DNA of 64,000 nt from Synechococcus sp. MU1617. GTDB lineage: Bacteria > Cyanobacteriota > Cyanobacteriia > PCC-6307 > Cyanobiaceae. Position 1 is the stretch's first letter; the number at the start of each line of letters is the position of its first letter. The notes beneath the pieces were generated by a model. It was not told the DNA's origin. It worked only from the letters and a program-made list of their open reading frames with translations, and ran no database searches. Of the stretch, positions 20,126-29,724 are shown piece after piece. The position numbers and the translations under genes were made by a program. The stretch spans positions 1-64,000 of the forward strand of contig NZ_VTLB01000005.1 in assembly GCF_020514235.1 (NCBI RefSeq), given 5' to 3'.

Positions 20126-21811
20126 TCAGAGGGGGATGAGCCCCAGACCGTTATGGACTCTCGGGGTGCTGCCTCGGCCGTTCATCACGGTTCGTCCGGC
20201 CACCACGAGGGTGGTGGAACTGCCGCCATCCATGTTCAAGGCATCGCTCAGGCCCAGTTGCTGGGCTGCCAGGGCTGTTTCCACAAGGGTGGGATCACCG
20301 CCAGCGGCACCACGCAAGGTCATCAGCCATTGGCCGCTCGGCCCCTGAGCTACCACCGTTCTTGGTGCCGCCAAGCTCATGAAGGCCGGACTAAATCCTT
20401 CCCGGCGTCCATTGAGCACCACTTGGCCGTTTTGCATCAGCAGCGGACCGCCGCCCAGAACATTGGGATGTTGGGCCAGGGGAGAGCTGGATCGCGCTGT
20501 CACCTGGATCCGATCACCAGGCCGAGCGGGCAGTGGCGTGCGCCCGCGGGCGATCACCAACGCAGCGTTTTTGGGAATGGCGATGCCACGTTGCAGGCTG
20601 CGCTGGTCGAATGTTGTCTCGACGCGGCCGCCGCGAATCAACAGAGCTTCCTCCTCGCCGCTCAGGGCCCGGTAGCGGGGCCCCCATGCAGATGTGTAGA
20701 GGCTCAGCCCCTTCTGGACGTAACCACTGTTGAGTGCCATGAGGCTCCAACGGCGACCGTTGTTCACCTGCAGGGTCTGGTTCAGCCGCAGCCGGCCGAA
20801 CTGCAGATCTCCTGAGGCCCCCCAAGCGATCACGCCGCGGTTCAGGATCGGACCTGAAAGCCAGACCCCCTGATGCCGCAAGGCCCCCAGGGGGAGTTGA
20901 TTGATCCGGTTGAAAAAGCCTCCGTTGACTGCGACCAGCGCTCCTGCTGGTTGGGAGAGCTGAGGCAGAAAACGTAGGCCCTGTTGCTGCTCGGTCTTGA
21001 CCAGGGGCTGGAGGGTGATGCCGAGACGGCTCAGGTCGCCGCCGGCACGGAATACCTGAATAGGTTTCACCCCCACCTTGATGGTGCGTCGCTCCAAGAC
21101 GAAGCCCCTCCTCAGCATTTCGGCCACAGCTGGATCGCTAAGGGGCAGACGTGCGCTCTGGGCTGGGCGGCGACCGCCGACCTGTACGCCATCCAGCACC
21201 ACCCGCCAGGGGGACGCCAGGCTCAAGCTCCTCAGCTTGGTGGCTTGTCCCTTCAGCACGAGGCCGCCGTGGCGATGCTGCTCTGGGGTGAGCCCCCACG
21301 CCTTGAGTTGACGTCGCTGGGTCCGCGACAGCTTGAGCTCCAGCAACAGGTCGCCGTTCAACCGCTGCACCAGGGCGGGCCCGTTCAGGTCCAGCACCAA
21401 GCGATCAGCTGTAGAACCCTTGCCGCGGCGCAGGTTGTTCACCGTTGGAGGGGGCAGCCGAAGCTCCAAGGTGTTTCCTCTCACTTGGGAGCGGACGCCT
21501 GTTGCGGCCAACCAGTCGCTCACTTCAAGGCCGACTTCGTCCCCGAGCGATCGGGTCGTCATTGAGGTCAAGGGAACCGTTCGACCAAACCATTCCAGTG
21601 CCTCTCCATCGAGGCGGGACACTCGCCTGAAACCCAGTCGGGATTCCAGAACCTCCAGGGGCAGCCACAGCTCCTCTGGGGCTGCGTCGCTGCCCCTCCA
21701 GAGCCAAACCGCTTTGCTGCGCTCTCGCCCGATCAGCACCTCCTCCCCGCTCTGGTTCGGTACAGGCCGAAGCTCAGGTGGTGGCGCTGGAAGTGGAGCA
21801 AAGGCCAGCAT
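20126..21811 (-). CDS. Phosphodiester glycosidase (NAGPA/DUF2233) domain protein
   Basis: 561 residues. The C-terminal half is a NAGPA-type domain: VNGGFFNR, a GGGPLLMQNGQ segment, and the hallmark NMDGGSSTTLVV near residue 530. NAGPA-family enzymes cleave phosphodiester-linked sugars. The N-terminal ~300 residues resemble the AMIN/copper-amine-oxidase-like modules of cyanobacterial envelope proteins, suggesting cell-surface or peptidoglycan association. No classical signal peptide is visible from this start (MLAFAPLPAPPP), so the true start or export route is uncertain. It is divergent from gltB. Confidence 0.75.
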   Translation of the reverse strand: MLAFAPLPAPPPELRPVPNQSGEEVLIGRERSKAVWLWRGSDAAPEELWLPLEVLESRLGFRRVSRLDGEALEWFGRTVPLTSMTTRSLGDEVGLEVSDWLAATGVRSQVRGNTLELRLPPPTVNNLRRGKGSTADRLVLDLNGPALVQRLNGDLLLELKLSRTQRRQLKAWGLTPEQHRHGGLVLKGQATKLRSLSLASPWRVVLDGVQVGGRRPAQSARLPLSDPAVAEMLRRGFVLERRTIKVGVKPIQVFRAGGDLSRLGITLQPLVKTEQQQGLRFLPQLSQPAGALVAVNGGFFNRINQLPLGALRHQGVWLSGPILNRGVIAWGASGDLQFGRLRLNQTLQVNNGRRWSLMALNSGYVQKGLSLYTSAWGPRYRALSGEEEALLIRGGRVETTFDQRSLQRGIAIPKNAALVIARGRTPLPARPGDRIQVTARSSSPLAQHPNVLGGGPLLMQNGQVVLNGRREGFSPAFMSLAAPRTVVAQGPSGQWLMTLRGAAGGDPTLVETALAAQQLGLSDALNMDGGSSTTLVVAGRTVMNGRGSTPRVHNGLGLIPL

Positions 21812-21913
21812 GAAATGCCTTGGCGGAGAGGCGCCTGCCTAGGATCCTCCCTCGAGATGGTTTCTGCAGAGCTCGAAGCTGCAGACCCATGCGATCGTCC
21901 GATTGAGTTCTCT

Positions 21914-24900
21914 ATGTCTGACGCCATCCGTTCCGCTGTCTGGCCTTACTGCGACAGCCCTGCACCTGAGGTTGTTGCGGGCGAGAAGGATGCGTGTGGC
22001 GTTGGTTTCCTGGCGCAGCTCCAGGGGCAGGCCAGCCATTGGGTTTTGGAGCAGGCCCTGCGTGGTCTGGGATGCATGGAGCACCGTGGTGGTTGCGGGG
22101 GGGATGGCGACTCCGGCGACGGCGCAGGGGTGTTGTGTGAGATCCCCTGGTCGTATCTGAAAGCGGTGTGGCCCGAGGCGGCTGCAGCACGGGGCCTCGG
22201 AATGATGTTCATGCCAACGGATGCCAGCCGTCGTGCTGAGGTGCGAGACCTTTGTGATGAAGAGGCCAAAGCCCTCGGCATGCAGCCTCTGGGGTGGCGA
22301 ACGGTGCCTGTCGACCCTGCGGTTCTCGGCCCCTTGGCCCGTGCCACAGCTCCTGTGATTGAGCAGTGGGTGCTGAATGGTGATGCGGACAACGCAATGT
22401 TTGATGGTCAGCTGCTGCGGTTGCGGCGGCGCATCGGTGCCCGTGTGCGAGCAGCTCTGGGTGCTGAGGTGGCCCAAGAGGTTTATGTCGCTTCACTGAG
22501 CAGCCGGACGGTTGTCTACAAGGGGATGGTGCGATCCGAGGTGCTGGCGCAGTTCTATGCCGACCTGCAGGACCCTCGATTTGAGGTGAGCTTTGCCGTT
22601 TATCACCGTCGCTTCAGCACCAACACCCTGCCGCGCTGGCCCCTGGCGCAGCCGATGCGGCTGCTGGGTCACAACGGTGAAATCAATACATTGCTGGGCA
22701 ACCTCAACTGGGCCAAGGCTTCAGAAGCCAGCCTCGAGAACGTCTGGGGTGAGGCTGCTGATGACCTGATCCCGGTGGTGAACCCTGCCTTCAGCGATTC
22801 CGCCAACCTGGATGCCACCTTGGAATTGATGGTGCGCAGCGGGCGGTCGATCACCGACAGCCTGATCACGCTGGTCCCCGAAGCGTTTCGCAATCAGCCC
22901 GATCTCGACAGCCGTCCTGATGTGACGGCGATGTACGAATTCAACGCGGGAATTCAGGAACCCTGGGATGGCCCAGCTCTGTTGGTCTTTGCCGACGGCA
23001 AGCGGGTGGGTGCCACGCTCGATCGCAACGGGCTGCGCCCGGCACGTTGGTGCACCACGGCAGACGGTTTCGTGATCATGGGATCGGAGACCGGCGTGGT
23101 GGATCTCAGCGACAAGACGATTGTTCAGAAGGGGCGTCTTGGCCCCGGCCAGATGGTGGCCGTCGATCTGGAACGCGGGGAGTTGCTCGACAACTGGTCG
23201 GTGAAGGAAGACGCGGCACGGCGCTTCCCTTATGCCGATTGGCTGAAGCAGCATCGTCGCGGCGTGGCGCCACAGCCCTGGACTCAAGATCGAAAGGTGG
23301 GTGAACTCGACCTGCTGCGGTTGCAAACCGCCATGGGCTTCACCGCTGAAGACTTCGATCTGATCATCGAAGACATGGCGGCCCTCGGGAAGGAGCCCAC
23401 CTACTGCATGGGTGATGACATCCCCCTGGCGGTGCTCTCCGAGAAGCCCCACCTGCTTTACGACTACTTCAAACAGCGCTTCGCTCAGGTCACCAACCCT
23501 CCGATCGATCCCCTGAGGGAAAAGCTGGTGATGAGCCTGGAGATGCATCTGGGTGAACGCCGTCCCGCCCTGAAGCCCCAGCCGGAAGCTGCCTCCGTTA
23601 TTCATCTGGACACGCCCGTTTTGAACGAGGCGGAACTGGCGGCGATCAGTGAGCAGGGATTGCCCGTCAAGACCGTGTCCACTCAGGTGGCTGTGGAGTC
23701 GTGTGCGGGAGGCCTGCAACAGGCCATTGCCGCGCTGTGCAGCGTTGCGGAACAGGCCGTGCGCGACGGTGCGCAGGTGCTGGTGCTGTCCGATCGGGTC
23801 GACGACGCTGGGGAGGCGTTACAGCTGACCCCCACGACTGTGGCCATGCCGGCTTTGCTGGCTGTTGGTGCTGTTCATCACCATCTGCTGCGCCAGAAGC
23901 TGCGGCTGCAGTGCTCTCTGGTGGTGGACACCGCCCAGTGCTGGAGCACCCACCACATGGCGTGCCTGATTGGTTACGGCGCCAGTGCTGTGTGTCCTTG
24001 GCTCACCTGGGAGACCACCCGCCACTGGCTGGATCACCCCAAGACCAAGAAGCGGATTGAGCAGGGCAAGTTGCCCGCTCTCGATGCCGATCAGGCCCAG
24101 GCCAACGTTCGCGAGTCGCTGGAGAACGGTCTGCGCAAGATCCTCTCCAAGATCGGAATTTCATTGCTGGCCAGCTATCACGGCGCTCAGATCTTTGAAG
24201 CGATCGGTCTGGGTGCGGATGTGGTGGAGACCGCCTTCACCGGAACGACCAGCCGTGTTGCCGGCATGACGCTGGCTGAGCTGGCGAACGAAACGCTCTC
24301 GATGCATGCCAAGGCGTTCCCTGAGCTCAACCGCAGCAAGCTCGAATTCATGGGGTTCGTTCAGTACCGCAGTGGTGCTGAGTACCACCGCAACAATCCC
24401 GAGCTTTCGAAGGCACTGCACAAGGCGGTGGCCCAAGGCCCTGGTTACGACCACTTTTCCACCTATCAGGCTTTGCTGGAGAACCGTCCGGTGATGGCCC
24501 TGCGGGACCTGTTGGAGTTCAAGTTGGCTCCCACCCCAGTGCCTCTCGATCAGGTGGAGAGCGTCGAGAGCATCTGCACCCGCTTCTGCACAGGCGGAAT
24601 GAGCCTCGGTGCGTTGTCTCGCGAAGCCCATGAAGTGTTGGCCGTGGCGATGAATCGCATCGGTGGCAAGAGCAACAGTGGTGAAGGCGGTGAAGACCCT
24701 GCGCGCTTCCAGCTTCTCAAGGATGTGGATGGGGAGGGCCGTTCAGCCTCATTCCCGAGCATTGGTGGCCTGCGCAATGGCGATACCGCCTGCTCGGCCA
24801 TCAAACAGGTGGCTTCAGGTCGTTTCGGCGTGACTGCGGAATACCTGCGCAGCGGCAAGCAGCTGGAGATCAAGGTGGCCCAGGGCGCTAAGCCTGGTGA

Positions 24901-26515
24901 AGGCGGTCAGCTGCCAGGGCCCAAGGTCGACAAGTACATCGCCTGGTTACGCAATAGCAAGCCAGGTGTGGCCTTGATTTCACCGCCGCCACACCACGAC
25001 ATCTATTCGATCGAAGACCTGGCGCAGTTGATCCATGACCTGCACCAGGTGCACCCCGCTGCTCCCGTGAGCGTGAAGCTGGTGGCTGAGATTGGCATTG
25101 GCACCATCGCTGCGGGTGTGGCCAAGGCCAACGCTGATGTGATTCAGATCTCCGGTCACGACGGTGGCACGGGTGCATCTCCCCTGAGTTCGATCAAGCA
25201 CGCCGGCAGTCCCTGGGAACTGGGTCTCACTGAGGTGCATCGCTCTCTGGTGGAGAACGGACTGCGCGATCGGGTTCTGTTGCGTGCTGATGGAGGTCTG
25301 AAAACCGGCTGGGACGTGGTGATCGCTGCCCTTTTAGGTGCCGAGGAGTACGGGTTCGGCTCGATCGCGATGATCGCCGAGGGCTGCGTCATGGCACGCG
25401 TTTGCCACACCAACAATTGCCCTGTGGGTGTGGCCACGCAGAAGGAGAACCTGCGCAAGCGTTTCACCGGCATTCCCGAACACGTCGTCAACTTCTTCTG
25501 GTACGTCGCCGAGGAAGTGCGTCAGCTGATGAGTCTGCTCGGCGTTACCCGCCTTGAAGAGCTGATTGGCCGCACCGATTTGCTCAAGGCCCGCTCGGTT
25601 GATCTGGCCAAGACCAAGGGCGTGGATCTCTCTAGCCTGCTGGCTCCGATCAGCGGTGCCGAAGAACGCTCCTGGCTTCGCCACAGCGACCAGGCCCACG
25701 GCAATGGACTGATCCTTGAAGATCAGCTCCTTGCCGACGCTGACCTAATGGTTGCTCTGGAAAACCATGGTTCCGTGAGCCGCAGCATCGAGATCATCAA
25801 CACCGACCGCAGTGTCTGTGCTCGTTTGGCTGGTGAAATTGCCCAGCGCCACGGCAACCGCGGCTTCAAAGGACAGCTCGATCTCACCTTCCTGGGTGCA
25901 GCAGGCCAGAGCTTCGGGGCCTTCCTGGTGCAGGGCATGCAGGTTCGTCTTGAAGGTGAGGCCAACGATTACGTGGGTAAGGGAATGAACAGTGGTTCCA
26001 TCACCCTCGTCCCATCAGACGGATGTGCATCTCCAGGAGAACAGGTGATCCTCGGCAACACCTGCCTCTACGGGGCCACCGGCGGTGAGTTGTTTGCCCA
26101 TGGACGGGCTGGCGAGCGTTTCGGTGTTCGCAACAGCGGTGCCCGCACGGTTGTGGAGGGAGCTGGTGACCATTGCTGTGAGTACATGACCGGCGGTGTC
26201 GTTGTCGTTCTCGGCAGCACCGGCCGCAATGTCGGCGCTGGCATGACCGGTGGTGTGACCTTCCTGCTGGATGAGGAGGGGCGTGTCGCTCCTCGGGTGA
26301 ATCCGGAGATCGTTGAGGTCTGCGCCATCACCACCGATGAGCAGGAGTCGCTGCTGAAGGGGCTGCTGGAACAGCATGTGGCGCTCACGGGAAGCGAGAA
26401 GGCTGCTGCTCTCTTGGCCGACTGGACTGCGGCGAAGAATCGCTTCAAGGTGTTGGTCCCCCCCAGTGAGAGGGTGGCGATGGGATTGGCCGACAAGCAG
26501 GCTGTGGCTGCCTAG
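21914..26515 (+). CDS. gltB: Ferredoxin-dependent glutamate synthase
   Basis: 1533 residues from the ATG giving MSDAIRSAVWPYC; an in-frame ATG at 21815 would only lengthen the propeptide. A 27-residue propeptide precedes C28 (KDACGVGF), the expected N-terminal nucleophile of the glutaminase domain. The FMN/synthase domain holds SGEGGEDP and ISGHDGGTGASP. The 3Fe-4S ligands are C1158, C1164 and C1169 (CVMARVCHTNNC). The C-terminal beta-helix contains the GxxxGxGMxGG-type repeats. It makes two glutamates from glutamine and 2-oxoglutarate with reduced ferredoxin. Cyanobacterial literature also uses glsF or gltS. No small NADPH-type subunit gene is nearby. Confidence 0.95.
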   Translation: MSDAIRSAVWPYCDSPAPEVVAGEKDACGVGFLAQLQGQASHWVLEQALRGLGCMEHRGGCGGDGDSGDGAGVLCEIPWSYLKAVWPEAAAARGLGMMFMPTDASRRAEVRDLCDEEAKALGMQPLGWRTVPVDPAVLGPLARATAPVIEQWVLNGDADNAMFDGQLLRLRRRIGARVRAALGAEVAQEVYVASLSSRTVVYKGMVRSEVLAQFYADLQDPRFEVSFAVYHRRFSTNTLPRWPLAQPMRLLGHNGEINTLLGNLNWAKASEASLENVWGEAADDLIPVVNPAFSDSANLDATLELMVRSGRSITDSLITLVPEAFRNQPDLDSRPDVTAMYEFNAGIQEPWDGPALLVFADGKRVGATLDRNGLRPARWCTTADGFVIMGSETGVVDLSDKTIVQKGRLGPGQMVAVDLERGELLDNWSVKEDAARRFPYADWLKQHRRGVAPQPWTQDRKVGELDLLRLQTAMGFTAEDFDLIIEDMAALGKEPTYCMGDDIPLAVLSEKPHLLYDYFKQRFAQVTNPPIDPLREKLVMSLEMHLGERRPALKPQPEAASVIHLDTPVLNEAELAAISEQGLPVKTVSTQVAVESCAGGLQQAIAALCSVAEQAVRDGAQVLVLSDRVDDAGEALQLTPTTVAMPALLAVGAVHHHLLRQKLRLQCSLVVDTAQCWSTHHMACLIGYGASAVCPWLTWETTRHWLDHPKTKKRIEQGKLPALDADQAQANVRESLENGLRKILSKIGISLLASYHGAQIFEAIGLGADVVETAFTGTTSRVAGMTLAELANETLSMHAKAFPELNRSKLEFMGFVQYRSGAEYHRNNPELSKALHKAVAQGPGYDHFSTYQALLENRPVMALRDLLEFKLAPTPVPLDQVESVESICTRFCTGGMSLGALSREAHEVLAVAMNRIGGKSNSGEGGEDPARFQLLKDVDGEGRSASFPSIGGLRNGDTACSAIKQVASGRFGVTAEYLRSGKQLEIKVAQGAKPGEGGQLPGPKVDKYIAWLRNSKPGVALISPPPHHDIYSIEDLAQLIHDLHQVHPAAPVSVKLVAEIGIGTIAAGVAKANADVIQISGHDGGTGASPLSSIKHAGSPWELGLTEVHRSLVENGLRDRVLLRADGGLKTGWDVVIAALLGAEEYGFGSIAMIAEGCVMARVCHTNNCPVGVATQKENLRKRFTGIPEHVVNFFWYVAEEVRQLMSLLGVTRLEELIGRTDLLKARSVDLAKTKGVDLSSLLAPISGAEERSWLRHSDQAHGNGLILEDQLLADADLMVALENHGSVSRSIEIINTDRSVCARLAGEIAQRHGNRGFKGQLDLTFLGAAGQSFGAFLVQGMQVRLEGEANDYVGKGMNSGSITLVPSDGCASPGEQVILGNTCLYGATGGELFAHGRAGERFGVRNSGARTVVEGAGDHCCEYMTGGVVVVLGSTGRNVGAGMTGGVTFLLDEEGRVAPRVNPEIVEVCAITTDEQESLLKGLLEQHVALTGSEKAAALLADWTAAKNRFKVLVPPSERVAMGLADKQAVAA

Positions 26516-26530
26516 CGCCGTCGCTAGCCC

Positions 26531-26839
26531 GTGGCCTGGTTCGTCAAGACTGAAACTTTCACGGCCGTCGCAGCCTCTCTGCCCGTGGAGCAGCGGCGAC
26601 TCACCTTGGCAGCTCACCGCCATTGGGTTGTAGGGGAAGCAGCAGCGGGCCGCCGTCTACGCAGCGGTTACTTGGTGGATGGTGACCGGCGGCCTGGCGG
26701 CGGGGGTTTGTTGATTTTTGAGGCGTCGTCCTACGCCGATGCGCTGGCATGGGTGGAGAACGACCCAATGATCCGCGCCGGCCTGGTGGACTGGCAGGTG
26801 CAGGAATGGATCCCCGTCAGCGGGGATGGCTGGCCATGA
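26531..26839 (+). CDS. YciI-family protein
   Basis: 102 residues with a GTG start 15 bases after gltB. The YciI fold signatures are VKTETFT at the N-terminus, the R-x-x-L-x-x-H-x-x-W helix ([12 protein letters not shown]), a [16 protein letters not shown] strand-helix and the [10 protein letters not shown] block. Family members are small alpha/beta proteins proposed to act as hydrolases or dehydratases; the function here is unknown. The 3' end overlaps lipA by 23 bases, convergently. Confidence 0.8.
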   Translation: MAWFVKTETFTAVAASLPVEQRRLTLAAHRHWVVGEAAAGRRLRSGYLVDGDRRPGGGGLLIFEASSYADALAWVENDPMIRAGLVDWQVQEWIPVSGDGWP

Positions 26840-27686
26840 GCCGTTGCACCTCACCGGCGTGATAGCTGCTGCGGGTGAGTGGTGTGCTGACCACTTGGAG
26901 GAAGCCCAGCTCCTCTTCGCCCACAGTCCTGTAGGTCTCGAATTGAGCCGGGGTCACAAAGCGGTCAACGGCCAGGTGTTTGGGGCCAGGTGAGAGGTAC
27001 TGACCGATGGTGACGATGTCGACCCTGTGTTTGCGCAGATCCCGGAGCGTCTCGATCACCTCTTCATCGGTTTCTCCGAGCCCCACCATCAGCCCCGACT
27101 TGCTGTAGGCCTTGGGCCATTGGTTCCGCACCCGCTGCAGCAGCTCGAGGGAGCGTTCATAGATGCCCTGGGGCCGTGCCAGGCGGTACATCCGCGGCAC
27201 CGTTTCAATGTTGTGGTTCAGCACGTGGGGGGCGGCGGCCATCACCGTTGCCAGGGCATCCCAGTTGCCGCAGAAGTCGGGAATCAGTAGTTCGATCGTG
27301 GTGAGCGGTGAGCGTTGCTTCACCTGTTCAATGCAGGCCACGAACTGGGAGGCTCCACCATCGGCGAGATCGTCGCGGTTTACCGAGGTGATCACCACGT
27401 GCTTCAGGCCCAGACGGGCCACGGCTTCCCCAAGCCGTTGGGGCTCGGTGGGATCGAGCTCGCGCACGCTCTTGTCGAAGTCGATGTCGCAGTAGGGGCA
27501 GGCGCGGGTGCAGCCGGGACCCATGATCAAAAACGTTGCCGTGCCGCCTGCAAAGCATTCGCCGATGTTGGGGCAGCTCGCCTCCTGGCAGACCGTGTTC
27601 AGGTTCAAGTCCAGCAGCAGGTCGGCCACGGCACCGATCCGTTCGCGCTGCGGAGCCTTTACGCGCAACCACTCCGGCTTGAGCAC
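26817..27686 (-). CDS. lipA: Lipoyl synthase
   Basis: 289 residues with a GTG start; the in-frame ATG further out is followed at once by a stop. It has both iron-sulfur sets: C33-C38-C44 (CxxxxCxxxxxC, auxiliary cluster) and C59-x3-C63-x2-C66 (radical SAM). Further blocks are [15 protein letters not shown] and the C-terminal RSSYHAGE carrying the conserved serine ligand. It inserts two sulfurs into octanoyl groups on 2-oxoacid dehydrogenases and GcvH. Confidence 0.97.
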   Translation of the reverse strand: MLKPEWLRVKAPQRERIGAVADLLLDLNLNTVCQEASCPNIGECFAGGTATFLIMGPGCTRACPYCDIDFDKSVRELDPTEPQRLGEAVARLGLKHVVITSVNRDDLADGGASQFVACIEQVKQRSPLTTIELLIPDFCGNWDALATVMAAAPHVLNHNIETVPRMYRLARPQGIYERSLELLQRVRNQWPKAYSKSGLMVGLGETDEEVIETLRDLRKHRVDIVTIGQYLSPGPKHLAVDRFVTPAQFETYRTVGEEELGFLQVVSTPLTRSSYHAGEVQRLMASHPR

Positions 27687-27775
27687 GGCGAAGCTTCTTC
27701 AATCCATGACCCTAATCCGTGCCCTAGTGCTCTTGCTTCAATCTCGGAAGCATCGATCTTTTAGGATTGATAGGC

Positions 27776-27849
27776 CGGGATGTGGCGCAGTTTGGTAGCG
27801 CACTTCGTTCGGGACGAAGGGGCCGCAGGTTCGAATCCTGTCATCCCGA
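27776..27849 (+). tRNA. tRNA-Pro(CGG)
   Basis: Full cloverleaf by eye. The 7-bp acceptor stem is CGGGATG/CATCCCG with A as discriminator. The D stem is GCGC/GCGC and the anticodon stem CTTCG/CGAAG with loop TTCGGGA, giving anticodon CGG at 27810-27812. The T arm holds GGTTCGAATCC. CCA is not encoded. It reads proline CCG codons. Confidence 0.95.
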
Positions 27850-27870
27850 TTGATTGTTTCGTGGCACTGC

Positions 27871-27901
27871 CTGGTCTTGATGGAGACCTGAGCTAGACCA
27901 G
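27871..27901. repeat. Inverted repeat between tRNA-Pro and cobJ
   Basis: CTGGTCT and AGACCAG form a perfect 7-bp stem with a 17-base loop, between the tRNA 3' end and the convergent cobJ stop. No clear T-run follows on either strand. It may help end tRNA or cobJ transcription, but the evidence is weak. Confidence 0.35.
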
Positions 27902-27915
27902 CAAAAACTCAGTCC

Positions 27916-29655
27916 TCATTGGAGACTGGCCCCGGGATATCCCCGCGGCGTCACCATCCAGTCATCCTCGGCACGGCTGCTGCTGTTCCCGATCAGAACC
28001 AGCGTGAGCATGTCCACTGCTTCTGGCTCCAAGCGCTCAAGACACGTGAGCTGATGGGATTCCTCCGCGCGGCCCAGCTGACGCGCCAGCATCACCGGGG
28101 TTGTGGGGGGGCGGTGTTTCAGCAGGATCTCCTTGGCTTGCCCCAGCTGCCAATCACGACCCTTGGACCTTGGGTTGTAGAGGGCGAGGACAAAATCTCC
28201 AGTTGCAGCGGCCTCCAGTCGCTTTTCGATCACGGTCCACGGCGTGAGGCGATCGCTGAGGCTGACGCAGCAGAAGTCATGCATTAGTGGCGCTCCGGCC
28301 CGGGCGGCGGCCAGCTGGAAGGCTGAAATTCCGGGATGCACCGAGAAGCTGGGTCGGTCCTGCTCGGGTTGCTGGAGAAGCAGCTCCAGGGCCAATCCCG
28401 CCATGCCGTAGATCCCGCTGTCGCCGGAGGAGATCAGAGCAACTTTTGCCCCTTGTTGGGCCAAGCGCAGTGCTTCGGCACAGCGGTCCCATTCCCGGGT
28501 GAGCTGGCCATCGAATCGAACCTGATCCGGGCGGCGCAAAGGCTCCAGAAGATCGAGGTAGAGGCTGTAGCCAATCCAGGCGGAACAACGGGAGAGGGCC
28601 GCTTTGGCGTCTCCGCTGAGCAGGGACAGATCCCCTGGGCCACTCCCCACCAAGTGCAGTTCGCCCCGTTCCGGCGCGTAGGGGATGGCAGCCTCGGCAA
28701 TGGCCACTGTCACGGCACCCTGTTCCCCTGTTGCCGGACGGCTGATTTGCTTGTGCTGGATCAGATGACCTTTGTCGCCCGCAGCCAGCAATGCCGCTGC
28801 TTCCGCCACCGAAGCGGTCCCCATTTCCTTGCGCACCACTTCGGAGGGGTTCGGCACCTCGATGGACGCAAGAGCGTGCTCCGCAAAGGTTCGGAACGCC
28901 CATGCCCGGGTTTGGCTCAGATGCTGTAAGGCCGGTTCGTCGGATTTCCTCGCTGCGCTGGCCATTCCGGCGACAGCCTCTTCCGCCAGCCCTGCTGTTG
29001 CCAAGGCCTCGGCAATGGCCTTCTCCACCAGAGAAAGACTGGTGTTGCGTTCACAGCCGATGCCGATCCAGACCGTTGCTGGATGCCACTGGCAATCGCC
29101 TTGGAGGCGCGCTCCAATCACAAGATCAGCGGGCTCAGGCACAACGTTGGCTTCAACGTTGTGCAGCAAGGGATGGCCTTCAGGGCCTTGCCAGGCGGTG
29201 GATCCACTGCTCTGGTGAACGCTGATGCGGGATCCCTGGGACTGCCGCACCATCAGATCGCGCCAACTGGCCACCGTCCCCCTGCGTCTCCAGCCCCAGC
29301 CGTCCCCAAAGGCATCCAGGGGGAGACGTCCTTCATGGGCGCAGGCGCCTGTGATCACCGCCTGCCCGCCGAGATCCATCGCGATCTCCAGGGCGCGTTG
29401 TTCGGCGCCTGCGGAATGGCCTCCCAGTAACGGGATGACGAACTCTCCTTTGGGGTCGAGCACCAGAACGGCTGGATCCTTCCCCTTGCCTTGGATCCGA
29501 GTTGCAATCAGACGTGTCACAGCTCCCACGGCGCCCACGAACAACACGACGTTCTCTGCCGTCCAATGCCCATCAAGGGCGGTGTTGATGTCTTGATCGT
29601 CTGCCTTGATCCGGTCGATGTGGCCGCGTATCAGCAACCGCTCCAACAGCGGCAT
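27916..29655 (-). CDS. cobJ: CbiG-CobJ fusion: precorrin-3B C17-methyltransferase with CbiG domain
   Basis: 579 residues. The N-terminal ~320 residues are CbiG: ENVVLFVGAVGAVTR, then VIPLLGGHSAGA, then VWIGIGCERNTS, ending with HLIQHKQISRPA. The C-terminal ~245 residues are the CobJ/CbiH methyltransferase: LHLVGSGPGDLSLLSGDA, ISSGDSGIYGMAG, YNPRSKGRDWQL. Together they perform ring contraction, C17 methylation and lactone opening in corrin synthesis. The frame stays open for 23 codons upstream, back to the TGA of the preceding gene. That stretch reads like CbiG N-terminus (ALGLSPSAM) but has no ATG, GTG or TTG. The start is therefore uncertain. Confidence 0.9.
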   Translation of the reverse strand: MPLLERLLIRGHIDRIKADDQDINTALDGHWTAENVVLFVGAVGAVTRLIATRIQGKGKDPAVLVLDPKGEFVIPLLGGHSAGAEQRALEIAMDLGGQAVITGACAHEGRLPLDAFGDGWGWRRRGTVASWRDLMVRQSQGSRISVHQSSGSTAWQGPEGHPLLHNVEANVVPEPADLVIGARLQGDCQWHPATVWIGIGCERNTSLSLVEKAIAEALATAGLAEEAVAGMASAARKSDEPALQHLSQTRAWAFRTFAEHALASIEVPNPSEVVRKEMGTASVAEAAALLAAGDKGHLIQHKQISRPATGEQGAVTVAIAEAAIPYAPERGELHLVGSGPGDLSLLSGDAKAALSRCSAWIGYSLYLDLLEPLRRPDQVRFDGQLTREWDRCAEALRLAQQGAKVALISSGDSGIYGMAGLALELLLQQPEQDRPSFSVHPGISAFQLAAARAGAPLMHDFCCVSLSDRLTPWTVIEKRLEAAATGDFVLALYNPRSKGRDWQLGQAKEILLKHRPPTTPVMLARQLGRAEESHQLTCLERLEPEAVDMLTLVLIGNSSSRAEDDWMVTPRGYPGASLQ

Positions 29656-29724
29656 GGCGCTGGGGCTGAGTCCTAGGCCCAGAGCGGGAACGGCAGATGT
29701 GGGGTTCAGGGCAGGGAATCCGGA